Below, piece by piece: positions 15,425-24,656 of a stretch of 64,000 bases of DNA. The stretch covers positions 62,001-126,000 of the forward strand of contig NZ_JMLU01000005.1 in the NCBI RefSeq assembly GCF_000686885.1, written 5' to 3'. A program made the translations under genes and the position numbers. The DNA comes from Flavobacterium sasangense DSM 21067 (lineage in GTDB: Bacteria > Bacteroidota > Bacteroidia > Flavobacteriales > Flavobacteriaceae). Position 1 is the stretch's first letter. Each line of letters opens with the position of its first letter. The notes under the pieces were generated by a model, which was not told the origin of the DNA, did no database searches, and saw only the letters and a list, made by a program, of their open reading frames with translations.

Positions 15425-17323
15425 ATGAGTGACGCTATACAACACGAATGTGGAATTGCATTACTACGATTAAAAAAACCGTTAGAATTCTATAAAGAAA
15501 AATACGGAACCGCTTTCTATGGTGTACAAAAAATGTACTTACTTATGGAGAAGCAACACAACCGCGGTCAAGACGGAGCTGGATTAGCGAGTATTAAATT
15601 GGATGTAAATCCAGGAGAAAGATACATTAGCCGTATTCGTTCAAACGACCCGCAACCTATCAAGGATATCTTCGCTCAAATTAACGACAGAATCAGTCGC
15701 GAGTTAGAAGAACATCCAGAGTATCAAAACAATGTGGCACTTCAAAAACAAAATATTCCATATTTGGGAGAAGTGTTTTTAGGTCACGTTCGTTATGGAA
15801 CTTTCGGTAAAAATAGCATCGAAAGCGTTCATCCTTTCCTTCGTCAAAACAATTGGATGCATCGAAATTTAATTGTTGCGGGAAATTTCAACATGACCAA
15901 CGTAAAAGAGTTATTCCAAAACTTAATTGACTTAGGGCAACATCCAAAACAAATGGCCGATACCGTTACCGTAATGGAAAAAATTGGACATTTCTTAGAT
16001 GATGAGGTTACCGAATTATACAAACAATGCAAACACGAAGGGTATTCTAAGCAAGAAGCTTCGCCAATTATCGGAGAACGATTAAATGTACAACGCATTT
16101 TAGAACGCGCATCTCGTAATTTCGATGGAGGTTACGCAATGGCTGGACTTTTCGGTCATGGCGATTCGTTTGTTTTGCGCGATCCTGCCGGAATTCGTCC
16201 TGTGTATTTCTACGAAGATGATGAAATTGTAGTAGTGGCTTCAGAACGTCCAGTAATCCAAACGGTTTTCAATGTACCTTTCGAAAAAGTGCAAGAATTA
16301 GATCCTGGAAGTGCTATCATCATCAAGAAAAACGGAAATGTTTCTATTCAAGAAGTGAGAACTCCGTTAATCAAAAAAGCGTGTTCGTTTGAACGTATTT
16401 ATTTTTCTCGCGGAAGCGATGCCGAAATTTACAGAGAGCGCAAAGAACTAGGAAAATTAATCTTCCCAAGTGTTTTAAAGGCAATCGATAACGATACCGA
16501 TAACACCGTTTTCTCTTTTATTCCTAATACAGCAGAAACTTCTTTTTACGGAATGTCAGAAGCGGCTCAAGATTTCTTAAATCAAAGAAAAGCCAAAGCA
16601 ATTATCGAGCAAAAAGATACGTTGACGGAAGATACTTTAAAAGAATTACTTTCAGTAAAAATCAGAACTGAGAAAATAGCAATTAAAGACGCAAAATTAA
16701 GAACGTTTATTACTGAAGATAGTAGTCGCGATGATTTAGTAGCTCACGTGTACGATGTAACGTATGGCGTGGTAAAACCAACCGATAATTTAGTGATTAT
16801 TGATGATAGTATTGTAAGAGGAACTACTTTAAAACAAAGTATCATTAAAATGATGGATCGTTTGCATCCAAAGAAAATTGTCGTAGTTTCATCGGCACCT
16901 CAAATTCGTTACCCAGATTGTTACGGAATCGATATGGCGAAATTAGAAGGATTAGTAGCGTTCAGAGCAGCCTTAGAATTGTTGAAAGAGCGTAATTTAT
17001 ATCATATAGTAGAAGAAGTGTATCAAAAATCGAAAGCACAAGAGGATTTTAGTGATGCTGATGTGGTGAATTATGTAAAAGAAATCTATGCGCCATTCAC
17101 TGATCAAGAAATTTCAGATAAAATTGCCGAAATGCTTACGCCAGAAGACACAAAAGCTGAAGTAAAAATCATTTACCAAACGGTGGAAGATTTGCATAAA
17201 GCTTGTCCGAAAAACTTAGGAGATTGGTATTTCACAGGAGATTATCCAACAGATGGAGGAAATCGTGTAGTAAATCGTGCATTTATGAATTTTTATGAAG
17301 GAAAAGATGCTCGCGCTTATTAA
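15425..17323 (+). CDS. purF: amidophosphoribosyltransferase (long Bacteroidota form)
   Basis: 632 residues, about 125 longer than the E. coli enzyme. It makes phosphoribosylamine from PRPP and glutamine, the first step of purine synthesis. The glutaminase nucleophile is Cys9 in HECGIALL, implying removal of an eight-residue leader, followed by KQHNRGQDGAGLASI and GHVRYGTFG. The PRPP-binding site NLVIIDDSIVRGTTLKQSI is near residue 455. Extra length lies in the first 110 residues and in a C-terminal tail after about 530. Three small-RNA cassettes follow directly; no terminator precedes the first of them, so read-through from purF is possible. Confidence 0.96.
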   Translation: MSDAIQHECGIALLRLKKPLEFYKEKYGTAFYGVQKMYLLMEKQHNRGQDGAGLASIKLDVNPGERYISRIRSNDPQPIKDIFAQINDRISRELEEHPEYQNNVALQKQNIPYLGEVFLGHVRYGTFGKNSIESVHPFLRQNNWMHRNLIVAGNFNMTNVKELFQNLIDLGQHPKQMADTVTVMEKIGHFLDDEVTELYKQCKHEGYSKQEASPIIGERLNVQRILERASRNFDGGYAMAGLFGHGDSFVLRDPAGIRPVYFYEDDEIVVVASERPVIQTVFNVPFEKVQELDPGSAIIIKKNGNVSIQEVRTPLIKKACSFERIYFSRGSDAEIYRERKELGKLIFPSVLKAIDNDTDNTVFSFIPNTAETSFYGMSEAAQDFLNQRKAKAIIEQKDTLTEDTLKELLSVKIRTEKIAIKDAKLRTFITEDSSRDDLVAHVYDVTYGVVKPTDNLVIIDDSIVRGTTLKQSIIKMMDRLHPKKIVVVSSAPQIRYPDCYGIDMAKLEGLVAFRAALELLKERNLYHIVEEVYQKSKAQEDFSDADVVNYVKEIYAPFTDQEISDKIAEMLTPEDTKAEVKIIYQTVEDLHKACPKNLGDWYFTGDYPTDGGNRVVNRAFMNFYEGKDARAY

Positions 17324-17331
17324 AAAAGGCG

Positions 17332-17397
17332 TTTCATCGACTTTTTATTTCGTTTAACAATTTTTTTATAGTAATATAAAATCTCGCCATACTTTAG
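17332..17397 (+). promoter_or_regulatory. conserved promoter block of small-RNA copy 1
   Basis: TTTCATCGA (17332), TTTAACAATTTTTTT (17353) and TACTTTAG (17390) occur in all three copies with identical spacing: 58 bases from the first to the last, 37 from the second to the last, although the sequence between is not conserved. TACTTTAG is one base off the TAnnTTTG consensus. No TTG element is present. Confidence 0.7.
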
Positions 17398-17399
17398 CA

Positions 17400-17473
17400 C
17401 TACCAGAAAATTAGTAGGTTAAGTTTATGGTAGATTTGGGGCAAAAAGGGTACGCAATGCGTGCCTTTTTTTT
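17400..17473 (+). ncRNA. tandem small RNA, copy 1
   Basis: About 74 bases. CTACCA (17400) pairs with TGGTAG (17428) to close a stem-loop whose loop contains AGAAAATTAGTAGGTTAAG. Next comes the unpaired stretch ATTTGGGGCAAAAA, then a terminator (GGTACGCA / TGCGTGCC, one G-U pair) with eight T residues ending at 17473. The core is almost identical in copies 2 and 3; this copy has one T fewer in AAGTTTATGG. The high conservation, structure and promoter-like block indicate an independent small RNA. Identity is not certain; the F. psychrophilum small RNA Rfp18 and the Rfam motif flavo-1 should be compared. Confidence 0.75.
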
Positions 17474-17528
17474 GTCTAAAATTGTCGTTTTAACAAAAGG
17501 TAAGGGCAAATTTTATTAAAAAAGTGCA

Positions 17529-17594
17529 TTTCATCGACTTTTTATTTCGTTTAACAATTTTTTTATGCAAGCATACTATCTTGAAGTACTTTAG
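17529..17594 (+). promoter_or_regulatory. conserved promoter block of small-RNA copy 2
   Basis: TTTCATCGA (17529), TTTAACAATTTTTTT (17550) and TACTTTAG (17587), at the same distances as in copy 1. The first 30 bases (CATCGACTTTTTATTTCG and on) match copy 1 exactly. Confidence 0.7.
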
Positions 17595-17596
17595 TA

Positions 17597-17669
17597 CTAC
17601 CAGAAAATTAGTAGGTTAAGTTTTATGGTAGATTTGGGGCAAAAAGGGTACGCAATGCGTGCCTTTTTT
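17597..17669 (+). ncRNA. tandem small RNA, copy 2
   Basis: CTACCA (17597) and TGGTAG (17626) close the same stem-loop as in copy 1, followed by the unpaired GATTTGGGGCAAAAA and a terminator GGTACGCA / TGCGTGCC (17647-17663) with six T residues. It begins 197 bases after copy 1. The sequence between the copies contains nothing that resembles a gene. Confidence 0.75.
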
Positions 17670-17738
17670 ATTACCCAAAAATGAATGAATTTGTTAGAAA
17701 AAGTAAAAAATTAACTTATTTTGTTTTTCAAAAATGCA

Positions 17739-17804
17739 TTTCATCGAGTTTTTGTGTTATTCAACAATTTTTTTCGTCACATATAAAAGAGAGTTCTACT
17801 TTAG
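17739..17804 (+). promoter_or_regulatory. conserved promoter block of small-RNA copy 3
   Basis: TTTCATCGA (17739), TTCAACAATTTTTTT (17760) and TACTTTAG (17797) at the same distances as in the other copies. This copy is the most diverged in the spacer, which makes the unchanged boxes stand out. Confidence 0.7.
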
Positions 17805-17806
17805 TG

Positions 17807-17880
17807 CTACCAGAAAATTAGTAGGTTAAGTTTTATGGTAGATTTGGGGCAAAAAGGGTGAAAGCAATTTCACCTTTTTT
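17807..17880 (+). ncRNA. tandem small RNA, copy 3
   Basis: CTACCA (17807) and TGGTAG (17836) close the stem-loop; the unpaired GATTTGGGGCAAAAA is identical to copies 1 and 2. The terminator uses a different stem, GGTGAAA / TTTCACC (17857-17874), with six T residues. Stem sequence changed on both sides while pairing was kept, which is compensatory change and supports a functional RNA. The change also breaks a reading frame that runs through copies 1 and 2. Confidence 0.75.
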
Positions 17881-17900
17881 ATTTTAATAAACTTGGTAAC

Positions 17901-17936
17901 AAAAAAGGCGAAGATTTATCAATCCTCGCCTTTTTT
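17901..17936. terminator. bidirectional terminator between the small RNAs and sodB
   Basis: AAAAAAGGCGA and TCGCCTTTTTT form a stem flanked by A and T runs. It ends sodB on the minus strand (stop at 17955) and is a back-up end for the small-RNA region on the plus strand. Confidence 0.85.
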
Positions 17937-17954
17937 AATTTTATTTATTCTTAA

Positions 17955-18560
17955 TTATTTCGCTGCAGCAAAACGTTTTGCAACTTCAGTCCAGTTAATT
18001 ACATTAAAAAACGCTTCCATATAATCAGGACGACGGTTTTGATAGTGTAAGTAATAAGCGTGTTCCCAAACATCCATTCCTAAAATTGGTTGTCCGCCAC
18101 AAGCCACACCTGGCATTAATGGATTGTCTTGATTTGGAGTAGAACAAACTTCTAATTTTCCATCTTTCACACATAACCAAGCCCATCCTGAACCAAAACG
18201 AGTAGCTCCCGCTTTAGAAAATTCAGCTTTAAATGCGTCAAATGAACCAAATGCTGCATCAATTGCAGTTGCTAATTCACCTGTTGGTAAACCACCACCG
18301 TTTGGCGACATAATTTCCCAAAACATAGTGTGGTTATAGTGCCCACCACCGTTGTTACGAACTGGCATATTGTTCATATCAAGATTTTTCATGATATCTT
18401 CAATAGATTTTCCTTCTAAATCCGTTCCAGTAATAGCGGCGTTTAAGTTGGTAACATAAGCGTTGTGGTGTTTAGAATGGTGGATTTCCATTGTTCTAGC
18501 ATCAATATGTGGTTCTAATGCGTCGTAAGCATAAGGTAATTGTGGTAATTCAAAAGCCAT
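17955..18560 (-). CDS. sodB: superoxide dismutase (Fe/Mn family)
   Basis: 201 residues. It converts superoxide to oxygen and hydrogen peroxide. Metal ligands are visible: His in [13 protein letters not shown] (about residue 27), His in [11 protein letters not shown] (about 78), and Asp-His in [17 protein letters not shown] (about 164 and 168). [13 protein letters not shown] and GSGWAWLC are typical of the family. Fe or Mn use cannot be decided from sequence alone. No signal peptide, so cytoplasmic. A good promoter lies upstream at 18594-18622. Confidence 0.96.
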   Translation of the reverse strand: MAFELPQLPYAYDALEPHIDARTMEIHHSKHHNAYVTNLNAAITGTDLEGKSIEDIMKNLDMNNMPVRNNGGGHYNHTMFWEIMSPNGGGLPTGELATAIDAAFGSFDAFKAEFSKAGATRFGSGWAWLCVKDGKLEVCSTPNQDNPLMPGVACGGQPILGMDVWEHAYYLHYQNRRPDYMEAFFNVINWTEVAKRFAAAK

Positions 18561-18593
18561 GATATTTAATTTTTAGATTAATAATATTTTCAC

Positions 18594-18622
18594 CAAATTT
18601 ACAAATTAAACTTCGGATTCAA
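18594..18622 (-). promoter_or_regulatory. sodB promoter (TTG-18-TAAATTTG)
   Basis: On the minus strand TTG is followed after 18 bases by TAAATTTG, a match to the Bacteroidota consensus. The leader would be about 25-30 bases. Confidence 0.78.
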
Positions 18623-18666
18623 AAATAGATAGTTTTTATACCACTATTAGTAAGATAAATATAACA

Positions 18667-21600
18667 TTGAATACAACCGCTTTCACCATATACGACGCTT
18701 CGGCTGGCTCTGGAAAAACTTACACGCTAACGAAAGAATACTTAAAAATTCTTTTTTTAGCTTCGAATGATGATGCGTATCGAAAAATTCTAGCCATAAC
18801 TTTTACCAACAAAGCGGTAGAAGAAATGAAAACCCGAATTGTGTCGAGTTTGTACCAATTTTCATTGGATAACACGTCCGAAAAAGCGATGGAATTGCTA
18901 AAAGATGTAGCTTCGGAAACCAAATTAAGCATCGCTACTTTAAAAGATAAATCGAAAGCTATCATCAAAAATATCATTCACAATTATGCAGCGTTTGATA
19001 TTTCTACGATTGATAAATTCACGCACAAAGTTATCCGAACGTTTGCCCAAGATTTGAATTTACCTCCGAATTTTGAAGTGTCGCTGGAAACCGATTCCTT
19101 ATTACAAGAAGCGATTGATTTAGTGATTTCCAAAGCAGGTGATGATCCTAATTTAACCAAATTACTTATCGAATTTTCAAAAGAAAAAACCGACGATGAT
19201 AAAAACTGGGATATTTCAGCCGAATTATTAAAGGTGGCCCAATTGATTACTAACGAAAACAATTCGGAAGAAATCAAAGAAATGGCAGATAAGAGTTTGG
19301 ATGATTTCGGAATCGTAAAAAAGAAATTACAAGAAGAAATCAAACAACTAAAACACGATTGTAAAGCAATAGCTCAGAGTGTTTTGGATTCGATTGATGG
19401 AAATGGTGTTTCTCGAAAATCGTTTTACAGAAGTTTGGTTCCTAATTTTTTAGAGAAAATAGTTGATGATAAAATTGCTATTAATGAAACGGTAATCAAA
19501 TATTTAGATGGTTCAGAAAGTGGTTATTCCAAAACCGTTCCACAATCTGATAAAGATTTTATTGATGAAAAAGCTTCCGAAATTTTAGCTTCGGTGCTAA
19601 CAATCAATGAGAAAGTTGGAAAAATTTCAATGTACGAAGCTTTTCTGCAAAACTTAAATCCATTGTCGTTATTAAACACGATTTATCAGGAATTCAAGCA
19701 AATTCAGGAAGAGCAAAATTTAGTTTCGATTTCCGATTTCAATAAAATCATTCATAACGAAATACAAAACCAGCCAGCTCCCTTTATTTATGAGCGTTTG
19801 GGCGAAAAATACCGTCATTATTTTATCGATGAATTTCAGGATACTTCGGTAATGCAATGGCAAAATTTGATTCCGTTAATCGATAATGCATTATCTGGCC
19901 AAGACGATTTTGGTCAACAAGGAACTTTGATGTTGGTTGGCGATCCAAAACAAGCGATTTATCGTTGGCGTGGCGGAAAAGCCGAACAATTTATTGATTT
20001 GGCGAAAGAAGATAAAAAACACAATCCGTTTTCCAATAAAGACAAAGAAACCCTTCGTTTGGGCACGAATTACCGAAGTTATAGCGAAGTGATTCGGTTT
20101 AATAACGCTTTTTTCAAGCAATTATCCGATAAATTTGAAAATCCAGATTATAAAAATCTGTACGAAAACCTTTCACATCAGGAAATCAATTCTAAAAATG
20201 GCGGTTATGTAAATTTGTCATTTATTGAAGTGCCAGAAGACGAAACGGAAGTCGAAGGTTTTGACTCGGATAACGATTCGATTTCGGTAAAAGATAAATT
20301 TTACTTGAATCAAACCTTACGAACCATTGAAAAATGTATCGCGAACGGATTTGAATACAAAGACATCGTTTTGCTTACGCGAACTAAAGCACCTGGAATT
20401 AAATTAGCGAACTTCTTAACTGAAAACAGCGTTCCAATTTTGTCTTCGGAAACCTTATTGATTCAAAATGCTACGGAAGTAAAGTTGTTGATTGCGTTAC
20501 TTCGCTATTTGAAAAATCCAAAAGACGACGAATCGAAAGTCTATTTCTTGTATTTCATTGCGAAATATTTACAGTCAGAATTAGAAATTCATGATTTCAT
20601 TTTGGCTGCCAAAGATAAAAATTCGGGAGAATTAGAAACGTTTTTGAAAACTATCGGAGTAGAAATTTCGTTCAAAAATTGCAAGAAGAAATCATTATAC
20701 GAAGCAGTTGAAATTTTAATCGCAACTTTCTTAAATGACAAAGTGAATACTTCGTATTTGCAATATTTCTTGGATTTGGTTTTAGAGAAAGATGTCAAAG
20801 TACAATCGAGTATTGCGGATTTCCTAGAGTATTGGGACAAAATTGGCTACCAAAAAAGTATTCCATCACCAGAAGGAACAAACGCGGTTCGCATCATGAC
20901 GATTCACAAATCAAAAGGATTGGAATTTCCGGTGGTGATTTTTCCTTTTGCGGAAGAGAATTTTTCAAGCAAACCAAAAGACAAATTGTGGATTCCGTTA
21001 GAAGATGCGAATGTAGATTTTCCAAAAGCACTTATCAACAATAAAAAAGAAGTGGAAACTTACGGAAACGAAGCTAAAACTATTTTTCAAACTAAAAACC
21101 AAGAAGAAGTTTTAGATACGATTAATGTTTTGTACGTGGCTTTAACGCGTGCCGAAGAACAGTTGTATGTGATTTCGAATAAACTGAAAACGAAAAAAGG
21201 CGATTTGGTTACCAACAATTTGTCTTACTATTTTCTAGAGTTTTTACAAAATATCGGGAAATATGAAGAAACCAAATCAGAATACGAGTTTGGAAATCCA
21301 GCCCGAATTTCAACTAACAAATCTCACGATGGCAATCACAATCAAATCGGAATTGTTTCGCATAAATTAAATCCAAAAAATATCAAAATAGCACAGCACG
21401 AAGCCCTAATGTGGGGAACAATTCAGCAGGATGCGATTAACTTTGGGAATATTTTGCACGAAATTATGGCGTTTATTCAAACGAAAGACGATGTGGATTT
21501 AGCCATTCAAAAAGCAACGGAATTGGGATTGATAACGTTTTCCCAAAATGCAATTTTTAAAGAAACGATTGAAAAAATTGTGCATCATGAAGAATTGATT

Positions 21601-21855
21601 TCGTTTTTTGATGCCGATGCAAAAGTTTTCAACGAACAAAACATCATCAAAAAAGCTACTAAAAACAGTAAACCTGATAGAGTCGTAATCAAAGATAATG
21701 TAGCGTATTTGTTAGATTACAAAACTGGAGAAAAACACAACAAACACAAAGCACAATTAGAAGAATACGAAATGGCTTTACAAGAAATGAACTATACCGT
21801 TGCAAAAAAAGCACTTATATATATAGGAGAAAGTATAGAAATAGTAACTTTGTAA
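18667..21855 (+). CDS. AddA-like UvrD helicase with C-terminal nuclease domain
   Basis: 1062 residues starting at TTG 18667; no in-frame ATG lies before the Walker A motif [13 protein letters not shown] (residues 9-21), so the TTG is very probably the true start. The Walker B/helicase motif [11 protein letters not shown] (about 386-394), motif [19 protein letters not shown] (about 424) and motif VI-like [18 protein letters not shown] are present. Near the C-terminus [20 protein letters not shown] is a PD-(D/E)XK nuclease site. This is the helicase-nuclease subunit of an AddAB-type end-resection enzyme; the partner is at 24657. kbl and the OmpA-family gene lie between. Confidence 0.9.
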   Translation: MNTTAFTIYDASAGSGKTYTLTKEYLKILFLASNDDAYRKILAITFTNKAVEEMKTRIVSSLYQFSLDNTSEKAMELLKDVASETKLSIATLKDKSKAIIKNIIHNYAAFDISTIDKFTHKVIRTFAQDLNLPPNFEVSLETDSLLQEAIDLVISKAGDDPNLTKLLIEFSKEKTDDDKNWDISAELLKVAQLITNENNSEEIKEMADKSLDDFGIVKKKLQEEIKQLKHDCKAIAQSVLDSIDGNGVSRKSFYRSLVPNFLEKIVDDKIAINETVIKYLDGSESGYSKTVPQSDKDFIDEKASEILASVLTINEKVGKISMYEAFLQNLNPLSLLNTIYQEFKQIQEEQNLVSISDFNKIIHNEIQNQPAPFIYERLGEKYRHYFIDEFQDTSVMQWQNLIPLIDNALSGQDDFGQQGTLMLVGDPKQAIYRWRGGKAEQFIDLAKEDKKHNPFSNKDKETLRLGTNYRSYSEVIRFNNAFFKQLSDKFENPDYKNLYENLSHQEINSKNGGYVNLSFIEVPEDETEVEGFDSDNDSISVKDKFYLNQTLRTIEKCIANGFEYKDIVLLTRTKAPGIKLANFLTENSVPILSSETLLIQNATEVKLLIALLRYLKNPKDDESKVYFLYFIAKYLQSELEIHDFILAAKDKNSGELETFLKTIGVEISFKNCKKKSLYEAVEILIATFLNDKVNTSYLQYFLDLVLEKDVKVQSSIADFLEYWDKIGYQKSIPSPEGTNAVRIMTIHKSKGLEFPVVIFPFAEENFSSKPKDKLWIPLEDANVDFPKALINNKKEVETYGNEAKTIFQTKNQEEVLDTINVLYVALTRAEEQLYVISNKLKTKKGDLVTNNLSYYFLEFLQNIGKYEETKSEYEFGNPARISTNKSHDGNHNQIGIVSHKLNPKNIKIAQHEALMWGTIQQDAINFGNILHEIMAFIQTKDDVDLAIQKATELGLITFSQNAIFKETIEKIVHHEELISFFDADAKVFNEQNIIKKATKNSKPDRVVIKDNVAYLLDYKTGEKHNKHKAQLEEYEMALQEMNYTVAKKALIYIGESIEIVTL

Positions 21856-21889
21856 TTCTAAACAACAAACTAGTAACAATAAACATATT

Positions 21890-23086
21890 ATGTACGGAAA
21901 AATCCAACAACACCTACAAAACGAATTAAATACAATTCAAGAAAACGGATTATTTAAAAAAGAACGCATTATCACTTCGCCTCAAGGAGCAGAAATTACA
22001 ATTTCGACAGGTGAAACGGTTTTAAATTTTTGCGCGAATAATTATTTAGGATTATCATCTCATCCAGAAGTAGTGCAAGCAGCAAAAGATGCTTTAGATT
22101 CTCATGGTTTTGGAATGTCATCAGTGCGTTTTATTTGTGGAACTCAAGATATTCATAAAGAATTAGAAAAAAAGATTGCCGATTTCTACGGAACAGAAGA
22201 TACTATTTTATACGCAGCGGCTTTTGATGCGAATGGAGGAGTTTTCGAGCCTTTATTAGGAGAAGAAGATTGTATTATTTCTGATTCTTTGAATCATGCT
22301 TCTATTATTGATGGTGTTCGTTTGTGTAAAGCAGCTCGTTATCGTTACGAAAATAACAACATGGAAGACTTAGAGCAACAGTTAATCAAAGCAACTGAAG
22401 CAGGTCACCGTTTTAAATTAATTGTAACCGACGGAGTTTTCTCAATGGACGGATTAGTAGCGCCATTAGATAAAATTTGTGACTTAGCCGATAAGTACGA
22501 TGCCATGGTTATGGTTGACGAATGTCACGCTGCTGGTTTTATTGGAGCTACAGGAAAAGGAACATTAGAAGCTAAAGGTGTAATGGGAAGAGTTGATATC
22601 ATCACTGGAACTTTAGGAAAAGCTTTAGGTGGAGCCATGGGTGGTTACACAACGGCAAAAAAAGAAATCATAGAAATTTTACGTCAACGTTCTCGTCCTT
22701 ATTTATTTTCTAATTCGTTAGCGCCTTCGATTGTTGGTGCATCTTTAAAAGTTTTTGAATTGTTAGAGAAAGATACCACATTAAGAGATAAATTAGAGTG
22801 GAACACCAATTATTTCAAAGCAGGATTAAGAAAAGCTGGTATTGATTTCATCGATGGCGACTCTGCAATTGTACCTGTAATGTTGTACGATGCCAAATTA
22901 TCTCAAGTAATGGCAGAAGAACTGTTAAAAAAAGGAATCTATGTTATAGGATTTTTCTTCCCAGTAGTTCCTAAAGATAAAGCGCGTATTCGTGTACAAT
23001 TATCAGCTGCACACACACAAGAACATTTGGACAAAGCTATAGAGGCTTTTACTGAGGTGGCCAAAAAATTAGAAATAATCAAGTAA
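21890..23086 (+). CDS. kbl: glycine C-acetyltransferase (2-amino-3-ketobutyrate CoA ligase)
   Basis: 398 residues, full length. It splits 2-amino-3-oxobutanoate with CoA into glycine and acetyl-CoA in threonine breakdown. PLP enzyme motifs: [51 protein letters not shown] with the Asp, and the Schiff-base Lys in [14 protein letters not shown] (about residue 244). SNSLAPSIV supports Kbl over serine palmitoyltransferase. No threonine dehydrogenase gene is in the window. It starts 34 bases after the AddA-like gene. Confidence 0.94.
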   Translation: MYGKIQQHLQNELNTIQENGLFKKERIITSPQGAEITISTGETVLNFCANNYLGLSSHPEVVQAAKDALDSHGFGMSSVRFICGTQDIHKELEKKIADFYGTEDTILYAAAFDANGGVFEPLLGEEDCIISDSLNHASIIDGVRLCKAARYRYENNNMEDLEQQLIKATEAGHRFKLIVTDGVFSMDGLVAPLDKICDLADKYDAMVMVDECHAAGFIGATGKGTLEAKGVMGRVDIITGTLGKALGGAMGGYTTAKKEIIEILRQRSRPYLFSNSLAPSIVGASLKVFELLEKDTTLRDKLEWNTNYFKAGLRKAGIDFIDGDSAIVPVMLYDAKLSQVMAEELLKKGIYVIGFFFPVVPKDKARIRVQLSAAHTQEHLDKAIEAFTEVAKKLEIIK

Positions 23087-23123
23087 AAATCGGACAAATA
23101 AGTAATTTTTTTAACAAAACTTT

Positions 23124-23152
23124 TTGTAGTTAAAAAAAACGTATTACTTTTG
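23124..23152 (+). promoter_or_regulatory. promoter of the OmpA-family gene (TTG-18-TACTTTTG)
   Basis: TTG at 23124-23126, 18 bases, then TACTTTTG at 23145-23152; both elements fit the Bacteroidota consensus. The leader would be about 30 bases. Confidence 0.85.
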
Positions 23153-23189
23153 TTCCAATTATAACGCATTGTAATTAAATAAAACAAGT

Positions 23190-24593
23190 ATGAAACATCT
23201 TAACAAATTATTTGCTGCAGCTTTATTGTTTGCTGGTTTAACATCGCAAGCACAAGATAGCAACAACCCATGGGCAGTGTCTTTTGGGGTAAATGGAGTT
23301 GACACTAAAGTTAGTGCTGTTGGTAATGACAGTCCAAAATTCATCCAATTATTGAATGTTAAAGAAAACTGGAACATTTTACCTTCAGTTTCTTATTTAA
23401 ACGTATCTAGATACGTTGGAGATGGTTTTTCTTTTGGAGTAACAGGTTCTGTTAATTCAATTGATAAATGGGTAACTAGAGTTGATGGAACTGAGTCAAC
23501 AGATTTAGTTTCAAACCCAGGTAATTTAAAATATTACGCATTTGATGCTGTTATTAAATACAGCTTCATGGATTTATTAAAATCTAAATGGTTAGATCCT
23601 TCTATTAACATTGGTGGAGGTTACAATTTCCTTGGAGATGCTTCTGCAGGTACAGTTAATGGAGGTTTAGGATTAACTTTTTGGTTTACAGAGCATGTTG
23701 GTTTACAATTCCAATCTACTTACAAACATTCATTTGATGATAACAGAGTAGCTGGTCAAGATGTTCCAACACACATTCAACACTTTGCTGGTTTATCTTT
23801 CAAATTTGGAGGTAAAGATACAGACGGTGACGGAATTTATGACAAAGATGATGCATGTCCAGAAGTTGCTGGTTTACCAGAATTCAAAGGATGTCCAGAT
23901 ACAGATAAAGACGGAATCCAAGATTCTGAAGATGCTTGTCCAGAAGAAGCAGGTACTAAAGAATTAAACGGTTGTCCTGATACAGACGGAGACGGAATCA
24001 TCAACAAAGAAGATGCTTGTCCAGATGACAAAGGAACTAAAATGATGAACGGATGTCCAGATGCTGACGGTGACGGTGTTGCTGATAAAGATGACAAATG
24101 TCCTACTGTAGCTGGTGCTAAAGATAACGCTGGTTGTCCATGGCCTGATACAGATAATGACGGTGTTGCTGATAAAGATGACAAATGTCCTACTGTAGCT
24201 GGTACTGTTGCTAACAATGGTTGTCCAGAAGTATCTGACGATACAATGAAAAAATTAAATGATTACGGTAAAACTATCTTGTTTAACTCTGGTAAAGCTT
24301 CTTTCCAAAAACAAACAATTCCAGTTTTAAAAGCTATGGCTGCTATCTTAAAAGAGTATCCAACTGCTAAGTTCTCATTAGAAGGTCACACAGATAATAC
24401 AGGTTCTGACGCTTCTAACCAAAAATTATCTGAAGATAGAGCTGCTGCTGTTAAAAACTTCTTAGTTGAAAACGGTATCGATGCTTCTAGATTATCTTCT
24501 AAAGGTTTTGGTGAGTCTATGCCAGTAGATTCTAACAAAACTGCTAAAGGTAAAGCTAACAACAGAAGAGTAGAAGTGAAATTGGTTAAATAA
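23190..24593 (+). CDS. OmpA-family outer membrane protein with TSP3 repeats
   Basis: 467 residues. A signal peptide ([22 protein letters not shown]) is followed by an N-terminal beta-barrel region (about 25-205), five calcium-binding thrombospondin type 3 repeats (about 210-345, DTDGDGI.DK.DACP pattern) and a C-terminal OmpA peptidoglycan-binding domain (about 350-467, [22 protein letters not shown] with the conserved Asp and Arg). It links outer membrane and cell wall. The strong promoter fits an abundant protein. Two repeats share an identical 40-plus-base DNA stretch (around 24070 and 24160), indicating recent duplication. Confidence 0.93.
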   Translation: MKHLNKLFAAALLFAGLTSQAQDSNNPWAVSFGVNGVDTKVSAVGNDSPKFIQLLNVKENWNILPSVSYLNVSRYVGDGFSFGVTGSVNSIDKWVTRVDGTESTDLVSNPGNLKYYAFDAVIKYSFMDLLKSKWLDPSINIGGGYNFLGDASAGTVNGGLGLTFWFTEHVGLQFQSTYKHSFDDNRVAGQDVPTHIQHFAGLSFKFGGKDTDGDGIYDKDDACPEVAGLPEFKGCPDTDKDGIQDSEDACPEEAGTKELNGCPDTDGDGIINKEDACPDDKGTKMMNGCPDADGDGVADKDDKCPTVAGAKDNAGCPWPDTDNDGVADKDDKCPTVAGTVANNGCPEVSDDTMKKLNDYGKTILFNSGKASFQKQTIPVLKAMAAILKEYPTAKFSLEGHTDNTGSDASNQKLSEDRAAAVKNFLVENGIDASRLSSKGFGESMPVDSNKTAKGKANNRRVEVKLVK

Positions 24594-24614
24594 TTTCTTT
24601 CTAAAATATAATAA

Positions 24615-24646
24615 GAAACGTCCCGATATTTCGGGACGTTTTTTTA
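24615..24646 (+). terminator. terminator after the OmpA-family gene
   Basis: AACGTCCCGA and TCGGGACGTT form a 10-bp stem around a four-base loop, followed by a run of T residues. It separates the OmpA transcript from the AddB-like gene, which starts 11 bases later. Confidence 0.9.
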
Positions 24647-24656
24647 TTTTTATAAA

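Noticed and set aside
17428..17700. Micropeptides encoded in the small RNAs (MVDLGQKG...)
   Set aside because: Copies 1 and 2 have a frame through the terminator, but copy 3 stops after eight codons and the frame crosses the terminator stem, so a coding role is unlikely.
17332..17880. Possible CRISPR-like array because of three tandem repeats
   Set aside because: The units are about 200 bases long, each contains a terminator and a promoter-like block, and there are no short direct repeats with unique spacers or cas genes.
23837..24217. Antisense ORF of 126 residues in the TSP3 region
   Set aside because: It mirrors the repeated codons of the OmpA-family gene and has no promoter or independent similarity.
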